Positions 35,548 to 44,920 of a stretch of DNA of 64,000 nucleotides are shown one piece after another. Position 1 is the first letter of the stretch; every line of letters begins with the position of its first letter. The DNA comes from a virus. The notes under the pieces were generated by a model. The model was not told the DNA's origin. It saw only the letters and a program-made list of their open reading frames with translations, and searched no databases. The translations under genes were made by a program, and so were the position numbers. The stretch covers positions 1 through 64,000 of the IMG/VR virus record IMGVR_UViG_3300009514_000016, one strand, 5' to 3'.

Positions 35548-37680
35548 CTAATCTTTTTGCTTCGCCTGCCTGATGGTTTCAGCTTTTTTCTGAACATTGG
35601 CGATAATAACTTTTGCGACTTCTGGCATTTTTTCTTCAATTTCGAAATCTTTAAATCTCAAAATAGTCCATCCCATTCCAGCCAGCAACCTGTCTCTTTC
35701 TTGATCAGAGGCAATCTGCTCTGGAAGCCCATGGAATAATCGACCGTCTGCCTCAATTCCAAACTTTATTTCTGGCATAGCGAAATCAAGAGCAAAATCT
35801 TTTCCGCCTTTTGGGTTTTTCACTGGATACTGAGCATATTTGGCATACGGAATATTCATTCCCATTAATGCCTTATACATTTTGCGCTCAATGGAAGTAA
35901 ACTGAATTTGTTGTCTTTGAACTTCTAAATAATCACCTTCTCCACCGCTGCTCTTTTTCTGCTTCTTAGCTTTTTCTGGAGTTAATATCTTGCCGCCAGT
36001 TCCTGCCAATGCTGGACCCGGCATTCCGCCTCCTCCAGATTCTGCTGGAGGCGGCGCTCCTCCCGGTGCTCCTCCTGGTGCTCCACCTAAGCCTCCTCCT
36101 GGTGGTGGTGGCATTGGAAGTCCGCCTCCCATTCCTCCTCCGAAACCGCCGCCCATGCCGCCCATGCCGCCTCCAATCGGAGCGCCCATGCTCGCCATTT
36201 GCTCTGCTTGCTCGAATCTTAGACGTTCAATTTCTTGATCAAAATCTATGCCGCCAAATAGTTCCCATAGAGTTTCTCTGGAAATATCTCCATTGCTTTT
36301 CATTTGCAATAGCATTTGCAATTTGGCTGAATTATCTCTGATCTTGAGATCATTCCATTTGATTTCTGGGACGACGTACACAGTCTCGCCCATCTTCTTG
36401 GATTTTTCTTCATCAATAAATCCGCGCATCTTGGCCAATGGCAAGAATATCTTCTCTTCAATCCACTCAGCAAGCTCTGTTCGCCAAGATTCCAATTTCT
36501 GAATCATAGCTTCAACACCAACCGCCGCAGATTGATAAGCAGCGGCCTCTCCGTTGAGCAGGGCTTGGTTAATCATCATTCCATCAAGAATTTCTTGAGA
36601 GATTAACTCAAATTCATTGCTCAGAGATAGGACGCGACCTGATGTTCCATACCATTCATAATCAAAAGCATGGTGAGTTACCAAAGTCAGGTTTGGATCG
36701 TTTGCCGTCAAAGCCAATTGAGCCTGAACATTCGCCAAGTCTTCTGGACCCGCTGGACGATCATCATTTCCAACCTTGACGACTCTAACTGGGAGAATTA
36801 ATCTTTCCGCGACAATCCATTGAGCGACCATGAGCTTGTCTTTGTATGACAAAATCTTGAATAGTCGGCGGATAAAAGAAGATCCATAAGTTGTATAAGA
36901 ATTTCCCTTATGTTTTAGATGGGAAACAACTCTATTACTTAATTTTATTGGCTGACCAGCAGCAACTTTTTTTCTAACTTCAAGAGGAAGTCTCTCATAA
37001 ATCTCTCTAGGAGATCTGGTCATCACCACTGATTTCAAAGTTTCATCTGGCAACATCTTGATCTGTGGGTCGTCAACAAAAGGAGAGTCTTCAACCTCTA
37101 CATTGTCTGGGTTGAGAATAATAATTGCTGAGAATTCTCCGCCTTCATGATTGCATACCCCACCAGTTTCTGGATCAACAGAGCTTCCAGCACATTTGTC
37201 GCATTTGACTTGGAGCATTGGGAACACATCGCCAATGACAAGTCTATCATGAGAAATTTCTTTGAGGATTCTATTGAGTTTTATTTTCTTGCAGAAACTT
37301 TCGTAATATTGTTTGATATTTCTGTCTTGGCACTGCAGAGTAAATCCATTCATAGGAAATTCAGAATACCAGTCAATCGCAGCGGCAACTTTAGGCTCAT
37401 TCTCATAAAAATATCTAGCCCATTGCATAACCTCTCTGCGCTTTGACGGAATCTGCCAGTTGATAGGCGTGTGAAGCGGAGAGTAATATTGCGGTTGAGT
37501 TGTTATAACATTGCCGCCGATTCCGCCTGTCAACCCTGAGACACTGCCCAATCCAGCAATTCTAGTAAATTTCTTATCGTTGGCCGCTTGAATAGTCAAT
37601 CCCTGTTTAGACATATGGTATGCCTCTTCAGTTCTACTAGTGATTATTTTGTTGGTAACTATTCTAGGAATCTTGTTCAT
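35548..37680 (-). CDS. Portal protein fused to a C-terminal Vsr/DUF559-like nuclease domain
   Basis: A 710-residue protein. Residues 1-470 are a portal protein: EVMQWARYFYENEPKVAAAID, KKIKLNRILKEISHDRLVIG, then SLSNEFELISQEILDGMM and WRTELAEWIEEKIFLPLAKM, the stem/crown region of large-phage portals. About 485-580 is a Gly/Pro/Met-rich linker. Residues 592-700 form a separate PD-(D/E)XK-type domain: SIERKMYKAL (Glu598), ALDFAMPEIKF (Asp632), GIEADGRLFHG (Glu643, Asp645), QERDRLLAGMGWTILRF. The Asp...Glu-x-Asp spacing and GW-x-x-LRF match DUF559/Vsr nucleases. Portals form the dodecameric DNA gate; a nuclease tail on one is unexpected. Confidence 0.8.
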   Translation of the reverse strand: MNKIPRIVTNKIITSRTEEAYHMSKQGLTIQAANDKKFTRIAGLGSVSGLTGGIGGNVITTQPQYYSPLHTPINWQIPSKRREVMQWARYFYENEPKVAAAIDWYSEFPMNGFTLQCQDRNIKQYYESFCKKIKLNRILKEISHDRLVIGDVFPMLQVKCDKCAGSSVDPETGGVCNHEGGEFSAIIILNPDNVEVEDSPFVDDPQIKMLPDETLKSVVMTRSPREIYERLPLEVRKKVAAGQPIKLSNRVVSHLKHKGNSYTTYGSSFIRRLFKILSYKDKLMVAQWIVAERLILPVRVVKVGNDDRPAGPEDLANVQAQLALTANDPNLTLVTHHAFDYEWYGTSGRVLSLSNEFELISQEILDGMMINQALLNGEAAAYQSAAVGVEAMIQKLESWRTELAEWIEEKIFLPLAKMRGFIDEEKSKKMGETVYVVPEIKWNDLKIRDNSAKLQMLLQMKSNGDISRETLWELFGGIDFDQEIERLRFEQAEQMASMGAPIGGGMGGMGGGFGGGMGGGLPMPPPPGGGLGGAPGGAPGGAPPPAESGGGGMPGPALAGTGGKILTPEKAKKQKKSSGGEGDYLEVQRQQIQFTSIERKMYKALMGMNIPYAKYAQYPVKNPKGGKDFALDFAMPEIKFGIEADGRLFHGLPEQIASDQERDRLLAGMGWTILRFKDFEIEEKMPEVAKVIIANVQKKAETIRQAKQKD

Positions 37681-37683
37681 TTT

Positions 37684-38850
37684 CTATGCCAACTGTTCAA
37701 TTAATATGTTGTCCACAAACATCAGGGATTCATCAGTGTTCACAAAGGTTTGTAGCATCGCCAGTGTATCTACTTTGTTCTCATAGACGAATTCTCCTCT
37801 ATGAATGTTGTCAATGAACACATTAACTTTCTTCTGAACTCTATCGAATTCTAATGAAATATTATACCATGTTCCCAGAGAATAATTGATGCCCAATCCG
37901 ACATTTTGATGAATTGTGTTCTGGAACGAGATTTGACCCGGACTATCTAGCTCAGTATTGTCAGGCCCGACAAAAGAAACCATCCCTGCGAAGAATTCTC
38001 CAAAGGAAGCAACTCCTCCATCACTTTTGATTTCTCTTTCTACTCTAACGTCAGCAGTTATTCTTACTGCATTAACAAAATCATCGAAATCAAATTGTCT
38101 GCCAAAAACCTGACTTCCAGATCCCAGTCCTGGTTCAACTCTGAGCTTAAGACTCTTTGTCCCATCCTGAGCAGCGTCTGTCGTCACTGTAAAAGTTCCA
38201 ACAGAATCTACTGTAACTTTGCTTACAAAACTGATCCCTCTAAAGAGGAATTTTCCCTTAGTGACCGGCAGGGCAATTGGAATATGGTCGAATACTTCTT
38301 TTAGCCCTAAAGGAAGAGAGCCTGTAAACCCTCTTACTCCACTGAAATCAGTGTCGGCGTCATATGCCTCAAAATTCTCTGAAAACAATGTAAAAGGAAA
38401 TGATCCATCATTAAATGTGTCAAAAGTATATAAATCGCCGTTCGGGTCAACAGCCAAATTTCCAATAGTATCTGATGGATCTTGGCTCAATAGCCTCGTC
38501 ACGGTTGTGACTTTGCCATAATCTCTAACTAATCTTATCGCTGAATTTCCAGTGTCAACAACATAAATGTTGCCAGAAGCATCGCATATCATGTGAGATG
38601 GGCGATTGAATCTGGCGGCATTTCCCAATCCATCCACAAACCCTGAGACCCCTCTAGTTCCAGCAAGAACTATGGGTTCATTGAATCCTGGATTTATTTT
38701 TAGAATGAGATGATTCTCAATGTCAGAAACGTATATGTCGCCAGATGGAGTAACTGCAACTCCAGAGCCATCGCTAAGAATTAAATTGGAAAGGATTCTC
38801 CGTCTGCCATCTGGTGTGATTTTTATCAGTCTGTTTAGTGGTGTTGCCAT
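37684..38850 (-). CDS. NHL-propeller plus LamG-like virion protein
   Basis: A 388-residue protein. Residues 10-150 contain NHL-type beta-propeller units (GVAVTPSGDIYVSDIENHLI, HMICDASGNIYVVDTGNSAI, LAVDPNGDLYTFDTFN). Residues about 160-388 form a concanavalin/LamG-like beta sandwich (GTKSLKLRVEPG, GTWYNISLEFDRVQKKVNVF, VDNILIEQL). Such domains bind sugars or proteins. Located 3 nt upstream of the portal gene, so probably a virion surface or neck-associated protein. Confidence 0.7.
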   Translation of the reverse strand: MATPLNRLIKITPDGRRRILSNLILSDGSGVAVTPSGDIYVSDIENHLILKINPGFNEPIVLAGTRGVSGFVDGLGNAARFNRPSHMICDASGNIYVVDTGNSAIRLVRDYGKVTTVTRLLSQDPSDTIGNLAVDPNGDLYTFDTFNDGSFPFTLFSENFEAYDADTDFSGVRGFTGSLPLGLKEVFDHIPIALPVTKGKFLFRGISFVSKVTVDSVGTFTVTTDAAQDGTKSLKLRVEPGLGSGSQVFGRQFDFDDFVNAVRITADVRVEREIKSDGGVASFGEFFAGMVSFVGPDNTELDSPGQISFQNTIHQNVGLGINYSLGTWYNISLEFDRVQKKVNVFIDNIHRGEFVYENKVDTLAMLQTFVNTDESLMFVDNILIEQLA

Positions 38851-38859
38851 CTAACATTT

Positions 38860-40512
38860 CTATTGCTGTTGTTCCTGATCAGGAAATTCATGTTCTACAT
38901 CTTCATCCGCGCCAGTTTCATGAAGAAATTCTTCTTCATCTTCATAGTGTTCTGGAACATACTTGGCGAAATGGGTTATGGCCTCATCCTCTGAATCATG
39001 GAAGTGCATCTTGCCAGCAACGACTGATCTCCATACGCCATCTTTGTAAAATACTCCACCGTCTAGTGAAGCTGATTTTCCTGGATACTCTACAAAATCT
39101 TCGACTCTCTCTTCAACTGAATCGTCTTCATTTTCTTCAAATTCATCTCCAATGCCAATTGGGCCATTGGATTCTGGAAGATCAATGTCTTCTGTTATTG
39201 GCATTTGATCCATTAGCTTTTGAACATCTGCCATATCAACCATGTCCGCTGGAGTGTCCGTCTGAATGGCTTGCAAAGTTTCATGAGTAACATCAAACTC
39301 TGGGGAAGAAGTCATAATCTGCATTGGGTGAACCCCTTGTATCCATGCTTCATCGTGAGTCATAGCGCCTAATTCATCGAGATTGTATCCCTGAGCGGCC
39401 ATGAAATCGCCATAGCTCGCCATGTCTTGACTAATTTGCTCTTGAGCAACTGCTTGTGCTTTCTTGACCAGCCCGTTAGATGCACTAACTTCTGGATTCA
39501 AGAACACTTGTTTCATTGCAGAGATGATTTTTCCGGCTGTTTTAATTTCTTTCTTACCAGAGCCAACAACCTTTTTGTCTGGTTCTGGTGCGCCGCCAAG
39601 ATATTCTCTTTCTTCTGAAAGTTTATCTCTCATGTTGGAAAGGCGTTTCTCGTAGCTCCACTCATCTGGGCTAATTGGTCTGCGTCTCTGTCCTGGCTTT
39701 AGCTGATAAGAGTTTCCTGCGGTGTCATAATGAACTTCAAATCTCTTATTAAAATACCCGCCAACATAGTTCCCATCTTTGTCGCGATATTCTCTTGAGA
39801 ATTTGTCAATAACATTTTGTCTGAAAAGAGTTTCAGCACAAATAATACGGTAATCATCTAGGGCAAGTCCATCTAAGCAGTGCCAGCGGCAAACATAATC
39901 AGAAATGACATTGCGAATCTTGGGACACCAGCGTTTTTCATCTGGTCCATTTAGGATATATGGTTCGCTCATACGAACTGCTGTTTTAGTGAATTTCTTT
40001 AAGTTAAACGCTTTCATTGGTTCTCTTTCGTGAATATCCTCAACAACTTGTTCATATTTAGGAAGTTCTTCGGATCTTTCCTCTTTAACTTCCTCTTCAA
40101 CCGCCTTCTCTGGATCTCTCGCCATATTGTTCTTTTCGAATATATTGAACAATTTTACTGCTATTTCTTTTTGGTCTTCTTTTGCATCTGGATGCTCTGA
40201 CTCCCCCAATGCGATATAGGCGTCAATTAGCTCATCTGTGCTATGTTCCATAGATGGATTGGGAATCCGACTCAAGAAGTCAAATTTGATCTCTTCTCTA
40301 TTCTCGTCTTGCGCCAAGGAATCTAGCCATGTTTGAACAGAAGGGACTTCTTGACCTTGCTCATCCGTCATTGAATAACCGACAGCAGATTGAAAGAGCG
40401 GAGGATTTTGAACCCAGTCCTGAGAACCGAATTCCCCTTGTTGATCCTGCGGACCATCAAGGGGAGATTCAGAAATTTGTGCTAGTTTATAAGCTTTTTT
40501 GTTGAATCCCAT
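38860..40512 (-). CDS. Virion-block protein with N-terminal YKLAQ motif
   Basis: A 550-residue acidic protein. I chose the ATG at 40512 (MGFNKKAYKLAQISES), directly after GAGGAG and 1 nt past the upstream stop, over a start 30 bp further out. Residues about 195-310 look folded and hold a Cys/Trp cluster (RWCPKIRNVISDYVCRWHCL). The rest is acidic and probably disordered. Function unknown; likely a virion component from position and the shared N-terminal motif. Confidence 0.65.
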   Translation of the reverse strand: MGFNKKAYKLAQISESPLDGPQDQQGEFGSQDWVQNPPLFQSAVGYSMTDEQGQEVPSVQTWLDSLAQDENREEIKFDFLSRIPNPSMEHSTDELIDAYIALGESEHPDAKEDQKEIAVKLFNIFEKNNMARDPEKAVEEEVKEERSEELPKYEQVVEDIHEREPMKAFNLKKFTKTAVRMSEPYILNGPDEKRWCPKIRNVISDYVCRWHCLDGLALDDYRIICAETLFRQNVIDKFSREYRDKDGNYVGGYFNKRFEVHYDTAGNSYQLKPGQRRRPISPDEWSYEKRLSNMRDKLSEEREYLGGAPEPDKKVVGSGKKEIKTAGKIISAMKQVFLNPEVSASNGLVKKAQAVAQEQISQDMASYGDFMAAQGYNLDELGAMTHDEAWIQGVHPMQIMTSSPEFDVTHETLQAIQTDTPADMVDMADVQKLMDQMPITEDIDLPESNGPIGIGDEFEENEDDSVEERVEDFVEYPGKSASLDGGVFYKDGVWRSVVAGKMHFHDSEDEAITHFAKYVPEHYEDEEEFLHETGADEDVEHEFPDQEQQQ

Positions 40513-40513
40513 C

Positions 40514-41530
40514 TTACTCCTCTTCGGATTCAGATGGTTCATTTCTTGTTGTATCAGTGAAAAGCTTAGAAAGAGAATCGACTATTTCAGCTTGCTTATC
40601 TGCGGAACGGGTTCCTTTGCCGACTTTTTTCCAGCTATCATCTTTTTCCGCTTTACGGCTAATGTCAGCTTTTCTCTTTTTAGCGGCTTCAACGCTTTGC
40701 TCTTTTGTGGTTTTCTCTGATGCGAAAGCAGAGCCTTCTCCGTCAAACATGCTGATTTGGTCTTTTCCGACTCCAACGTAAGACTGAGAAACTGCTGGCT
40801 CTGATGCTGCGGTCTGAACAGTGTGAGACTGAACTAGATCCAAGCCCTCTCTTAGAGAAGCAAGCATAATTTCCTGACGCTCAGTTTCCATTTCTTTGAT
40901 TGAGTTCTTTCTGGCTTCAACAGACTTTTGAATTCTTTCTTTGTTGTCGTCTAATTCCATTGACTCGACTTGAACATCAAAATCTTCAAACATGCTAAAC
41001 TGGCCCGGAGCAACTCTGTGTGATCCGCCGAAGTTAGTCTCTGTCTGAGAGCCCGAGTAACGAACCTCTCTCTCCAAGCTGGTTGATTCAACCTTGAATC
41101 CACTATCGCCAAGTTTCTTAGCAACTTTGGTTGTGATTTTTTTCACAGAAGCCTCAATGTCGTCGTCATCTTCCATTTCGATGTCTTCTTCTGTTTCTTC
41201 TGATTCTATCTCCTCCAGCTCTTCATCGGTTGGTTCATCGTCTTCCTCCTCTTCGTCGTATCCATATCCAGCAACGATAAGAGTTTTTATTGCTTGAGAG
41301 CTAGATTCTGTGAATTTAATTCCAAGATTAGCCATTGCCTCAACAGCGGCTTCAGGAGATTCAGTGCTCTCTTTGTAATAAGAAAGCATGTCGTCATCTA
41401 GACCTTGAGCGGCCAAATCTGCTGGAATTTCTTTAATTTCTTCAACAGGAGAAAATGATTCTTCTACTGTTTGAGCTTCTTTCCGAGCAAACCATTCTAG
41501 ATTGTTTTGATCTTTAGTTTTGCGCAACAT
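40514..41530 (-). CDS. Acidic virion-block protein with two QxSMF motifs
   Basis: A 338-residue, very acidic protein (EEEEDDEPTDEELEEIE around 93-109). It contains two internal copies of Q-[FI]-S-M-F (177-181 and 258-262), each followed by acidic residues, closely resembling bacterial sliding-clamp-binding peptides (consensus QLxLF). The N-terminus NLEWFARKEAQ fits the shared aromatic/basic Ala-Gln pattern. ATG overlaps the upstream stop by one base. Function unknown. Confidence 0.6.
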   Translation of the reverse strand: MLRKTKDQNNLEWFARKEAQTVEESFSPVEEIKEIPADLAAQGLDDDMLSYYKESTESPEAAVEAMANLGIKFTESSSQAIKTLIVAGYGYDEEEEDDEPTDEELEEIESEETEEDIEMEDDDDIEASVKKITTKVAKKLGDSGFKVESTSLEREVRYSGSQTETNFGGSHRVAPGQFSMFEDFDVQVESMELDDNKERIQKSVEARKNSIKEMETERQEIMLASLREGLDLVQSHTVQTAASEPAVSQSYVGVGKDQISMFDGEGSAFASEKTTKEQSVEAAKKRKADISRKAEKDDSWKKVGKGTRSADKQAEIVDSLSKLFTDTTRNEPSESEEE

Positions 41531-41991
41531 TATTTTTTATCTCCTGTGCTCTTTTTAGAAATTGCTTTAGAAATGATAATTTTTTCCACTGCAAGAGAGC
41601 TTTTTGATTTCTTTTTATCGCCACTAATACTATGGCTTTTATTTTTCATCCAGTGAGCTAAAGCCCAAGGATTATCGCTGTCTTTTAGCTCTTCACCATT
41701 GTCTTCTTTAGCGGCAGCTTTGGGTTTTCCTGGTTTAACTTCCCAATCTAAGGTGTTTCTGCCTTGCAGGGAGCAATCTTCGCATTGAGTTTCTCCACAA
41801 TCGCATCCTTGGCTTTCTCCAATTCTCAAAAATTCCTCATGGACTTCTTGAGCAATGTTGAAAATACCCTGCTTATCAGCTAGGACAGCCGCTTCTTCCA
41901 TGGAAACACCTTTTTTCTCAGCTAGCCGAGAAATGATGTTATTAATGGATGCGTGGATTAGATTGGAAAATTCTTTTTTAGCTTCGCTCAT
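41530..41991 (-). CDS. Small protein with a Cys cluster
   Basis: A 153-residue protein: N-terminal helices (EFSNLIHASINNIISRLAEK), then CDCGETQCEDC (about residues 68-78), a probable metal site, then a Lys/Ser-rich tail. It overlaps the next gene by one base (ATGA-type coupling). Function unknown. Confidence 0.6.
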   Translation of the reverse strand: MSEAKKEFSNLIHASINNIISRLAEKKGVSMEEAAVLADKQGIFNIAQEVHEEFLRIGESQGCDCGETQCEDCSLQGRNTLDWEVKPGKPKAAAKEDNGEELKDSDNPWALAHWMKNKSHSISGDKKKSKSSLAVEKIIISKAISKKSTGDKK

Positions 41992-42012
41992 TATTGATCC
42001 CTTAATAAACTT

Positions 42013-42041
42013 AGGGGCGGGACAACCGCCCGCCCCTTTTC
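42013..42041 (+). terminator. GC-rich hairpin with T-run on the plus strand
   Basis: Stem GGGGCGGG/CCCGCCCC with a 7-nt loop, followed on the plus strand by TTTTCGTTTTT. All neighbouring genes are on the minus strand, where the T-run precedes rather than follows the hairpin. It may stop antisense transcription or act as an RNA processing or stability element. Confidence 0.6.
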
Positions 42042-42049
42042 GTTTTTGC

Positions 42050-42862
42050 TTAGTAGTCTTGGACTAGCGCCTTAGCATATTCTTTTGGATAGTAGAGCCC
42101 GAAATAATTTTGCAACCATTTCTTGTCTTTATCCGTTAGCTTGGCAACAGTTGTGAACTTGCCTTTGAATCCAGCGTAAAGAGGATCGCTAATGACAACA
42201 ACTTCTCCGGTTCCTTCGTCCATTCTCTCTCCTGGAACAGACTTTTCAGACCCTTCTTCGTCAACGCAACCGCAAACGCATTTTTCGTCTTCGCATTTGC
42301 ATTCTATTGACTCATGTGAAGCGCATCCCATTTTGGCACAATCCATGCAAAAATAGCATTCGTCATCTTCATCTTCGGCAGAGAATTCCATTTCGACTGT
42401 CTCTTCTGGCTCTGGGATAGATGCGCATTTGTGTTCTAGAGCTTCTTCCTCGCCGCATGAATCGCAAGTAGATGCTTCTGTAATTTCTTCTTCTGGAGCC
42501 TCTTCGGATTTTTCTTGAGCAACTTTTGGATAAGTTGACTTGACGGCAGCGTAAATTGACGCCTTTAGTTCTTCAAGAGTTCCATCAAACCATTTTGGAA
42601 CTTCCTTGTACTCAGCCATTCTGATGAGAGCATCAGTTGCCTGCTTGGCATTGTTAATTGGATAGTGATGCTTTCCGTCTTTGACTTTTGGATTACTGGA
42701 AGCAAAAACAACTTTTTCTTTTGAAGATTCAGCTTTCTTTTCTTCTTTGCTGGCTTCTTTTGTTAGTTTTTCTGAAGATGCGATCTTCTTTTGCTTGGCC
42801 ACCCAGTCAGTCCAACTGGATTTGCTTGAGTCGCCTTTAATTTTATTGCTGAATAGTTTCAT
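42050..42862 (-). CDS. Cys-rich virion-block protein
   Basis: A 270-residue protein starting MKLFSNKIKGDSSKSSW at the ATG at 42862 (CAGGAG 10 nt upstream; a start 39 bp earlier lacks this). Residues about 60-115 contain KDGKHHYPINNAKQATDAL, a small helical domain seen in phage proteins. Then come three Cys clusters (CDSC...C; CYFCMDC; CKCEDEKCVCGC), likely zinc sites. The C-terminus is folded (WLQNYFGLYYPKEYAKAL). Function unknown. Confidence 0.6.
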   Translation of the reverse strand: MKLFSNKIKGDSSKSSWTDWVAKQKKIASSEKLTKEASKEEKKAESSKEKVVFASSNPKVKDGKHHYPINNAKQATDALIRMAEYKEVPKWFDGTLEELKASIYAAVKSTYPKVAQEKSEEAPEEEITEASTCDSCGEEEALEHKCASIPEPEETVEMEFSAEDEDDECYFCMDCAKMGCASHESIECKCEDEKCVCGCVDEEGSEKSVPGERMDEGTGEVVVISDPLYAGFKGKFTTVAKLTDKDKKWLQNYFGLYYPKEYAKALVQDY

Positions 42863-42970
42863 GTTGATGTAACTCCTGTTTAGTGGGTAGTATATACGCA
42901 CACAGATAAATTGTTATGGTATTAACGATTGTACCTTTAAAAAAAATCTTTTCCTCTATTTTTCGATAAT

Positions 42971-44920
42971 TTAGAGTGCAGCTTTAGCTTGCCCAATATT
43001 TGCCATGTTTTGCGATAGTTGATCCATCTCTCCAATTTGGCCGCTTAATCCTGAAATGACATCTATGGTTTCCATCAGATTGGCTCTGATGCTCTCTAGT
43101 TGTGCCATAACTCCTTGCATGTCGGCAGCGGCTGTAATTTTTTTAGAAGATTCAGAAATAGCGCGCAAAAATAGATTTCCATATTTTTTGTGATCATTGG
43201 CGCTTGCATATTTGGCAAAACTTGGTGTTTGCGCCAAAGTCATGTAGTCGTTATACTCTGTAATAGCAGTAATCCATGCCTCATATGGGGACATATCAGT
43301 TTTAGCTCTCAGTTCGCGAATTCTCTTTTGCAAAGCCCTGGAGTTGGCAATAAAATATCCCTGGACTCCAACGTACTGAGCTTTCTTATTGAGTTTGTGT
43401 TGTTTGCTATTAAATGAATTTTTCATATTAGTCTCTTTTGCTAAATTGGAAGATGTTTTCCTTTTTGTGGAATTGTTTTTCGCATTAATCGTTGAATATG
43501 AGTTCTGTATTGTTTCAAGATTATTTTTGATTGAATTCCCCATTTGAAGAACGATGTTGTCTTTTGCGTCTGCAGATATTTTCCTATTAGCCAGAACTGT
43601 TCTAGCAAATATTCTAAACATATCATATAATAATATGAATCTTACTAGATCTGCATTTCTCCTGATTGCGGCATCAGCGCTGTCATCTGTAATAACTGCT
43701 TTGATTACATTTTCTTTTACTGGGCCATATAATGCCATAACTGATTTTTGATCTAATTCTGTATCTTTTTGAATTTTTGACGATTCTTGATTTATTTGGT
43801 TGCCAACATTCCTCCATATTTTTTCCATATCTCTGTACGCTTGTTTTCGAGCATTTTGTAAAATAGCTTGTCTGACAAGTGGTAAAATTGTCGTATAAAA
43901 TTGGCTATACCTGCTTATGTAATAATTGTAGTTTTCATTTGAAGACTGTTGCTGAGATAATTGTTCGCCTTCTTCGTCTGGATCGCCATCTAACTCATCA
44001 TCTGACTCTTCATCCGATTTAGCTCTGTTTCTCATAATAGTGTTGATACTACTTATAAAGTTATCGCTTCTTATGGCATCAAAAGTTCCAAGTCCGCGCA
44101 ATTCTGGCACCGGAGCAGTATTGATCCGATAAAATTCATCCGCCCATCTATAGAATGAACTCAGTGATGATAGTAATTGCATTTTCGGATCATTTTGATC
44201 AAAACCAGCCGCACTGCCAATCTGAGAAGCCATATTTTCTATAATTGGTCTGATTGAATTGTAATATTGTAAATATCTATCGTAATGATTTTTGACATTG
44301 CTCCATGTAGACCTTAAGTCCTCGCTAAATTGATTGAGAAATCTAATTTGCATTTCACTAATGTTTTGCCCAACATTTTGCCCGATATGAACGATAAACT
44401 TGTTTTTTGATTTGGCAGATGTTGTATTTTGAATTGCTATATTTTGCGATTGAGTCGATGCGCTCTGAGATGCGCTCTGAGATGTATTCAGCGCTGTGGC
44501 AAAAGCCGCGCTGGCCCTATTCATGCTGGACACTACTTCCGTTGTTTGATCCTTCATGCCCATTACGATATCAGCTAAAGAGGAAACGGCGCTTATCATG
44601 TTTTCTGGGATTAAATCATCAAAGCCTTTATACCGTTGATTCTGAAGGACACTCTGTGTGTTTCTTATTTCTTTCTCATATCGCGACAGTGCTGCATGGT
44701 ACATGCTAATGGATTCAACAACGGCAGGGATGTTCGTCTCAAGTATCGGCATATTATTGCCAAACACAGACATTATCTGATTGAATTTATTGTGAATATA
44801 TCCAGGGGTGTTTTGAGGATTTTGATTTTGCTGGTTGAACTGCGGACTCCCTTGCACTTGAGTTTGCTGAGGTTCGTTTTGCGCTAAAGTGATATGTTTT
44901 CTTTTATTGAACTTTGGCAT
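42971..44920 (-). CDS. Large virion-block protein with two copies of the Ala-Gln motif
   Basis: A 649-residue, mostly helical protein rich in Ser/Gln/Asn. It begins MPKFNKRKHITLAQNEPQQ. Around residues 500-520 there is a second start-like segment, MKNSFNSKQHKLNKKAQY, followed by a helical domain (LQKRIRELRAKTDMSPYEAW), so the gene may be a fusion of two formerly separate proteins. It overlaps the upstream 1009-residue gene by 17 bp. Function unknown. Confidence 0.6.
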   Translation of the reverse strand: MPKFNKRKHITLAQNEPQQTQVQGSPQFNQQNQNPQNTPGYIHNKFNQIMSVFGNNMPILETNIPAVVESISMYHAALSRYEKEIRNTQSVLQNQRYKGFDDLIPENMISAVSSLADIVMGMKDQTTEVVSSMNRASAAFATALNTSQSASQSASTQSQNIAIQNTTSAKSKNKFIVHIGQNVGQNISEMQIRFLNQFSEDLRSTWSNVKNHYDRYLQYYNSIRPIIENMASQIGSAAGFDQNDPKMQLLSSLSSFYRWADEFYRINTAPVPELRGLGTFDAIRSDNFISSINTIMRNRAKSDEESDDELDGDPDEEGEQLSQQQSSNENYNYYISRYSQFYTTILPLVRQAILQNARKQAYRDMEKIWRNVGNQINQESSKIQKDTELDQKSVMALYGPVKENVIKAVITDDSADAAIRRNADLVRFILLYDMFRIFARTVLANRKISADAKDNIVLQMGNSIKNNLETIQNSYSTINAKNNSTKRKTSSNLAKETNMKNSFNSKQHKLNKKAQYVGVQGYFIANSRALQKRIRELRAKTDMSPYEAWITAITEYNDYMTLAQTPSFAKYASANDHKKYGNLFLRAISESSKKITAAADMQGVMAQLESIRANLMETIDVISGLSGQIGEMDQLSQNMANIGQAKAAL

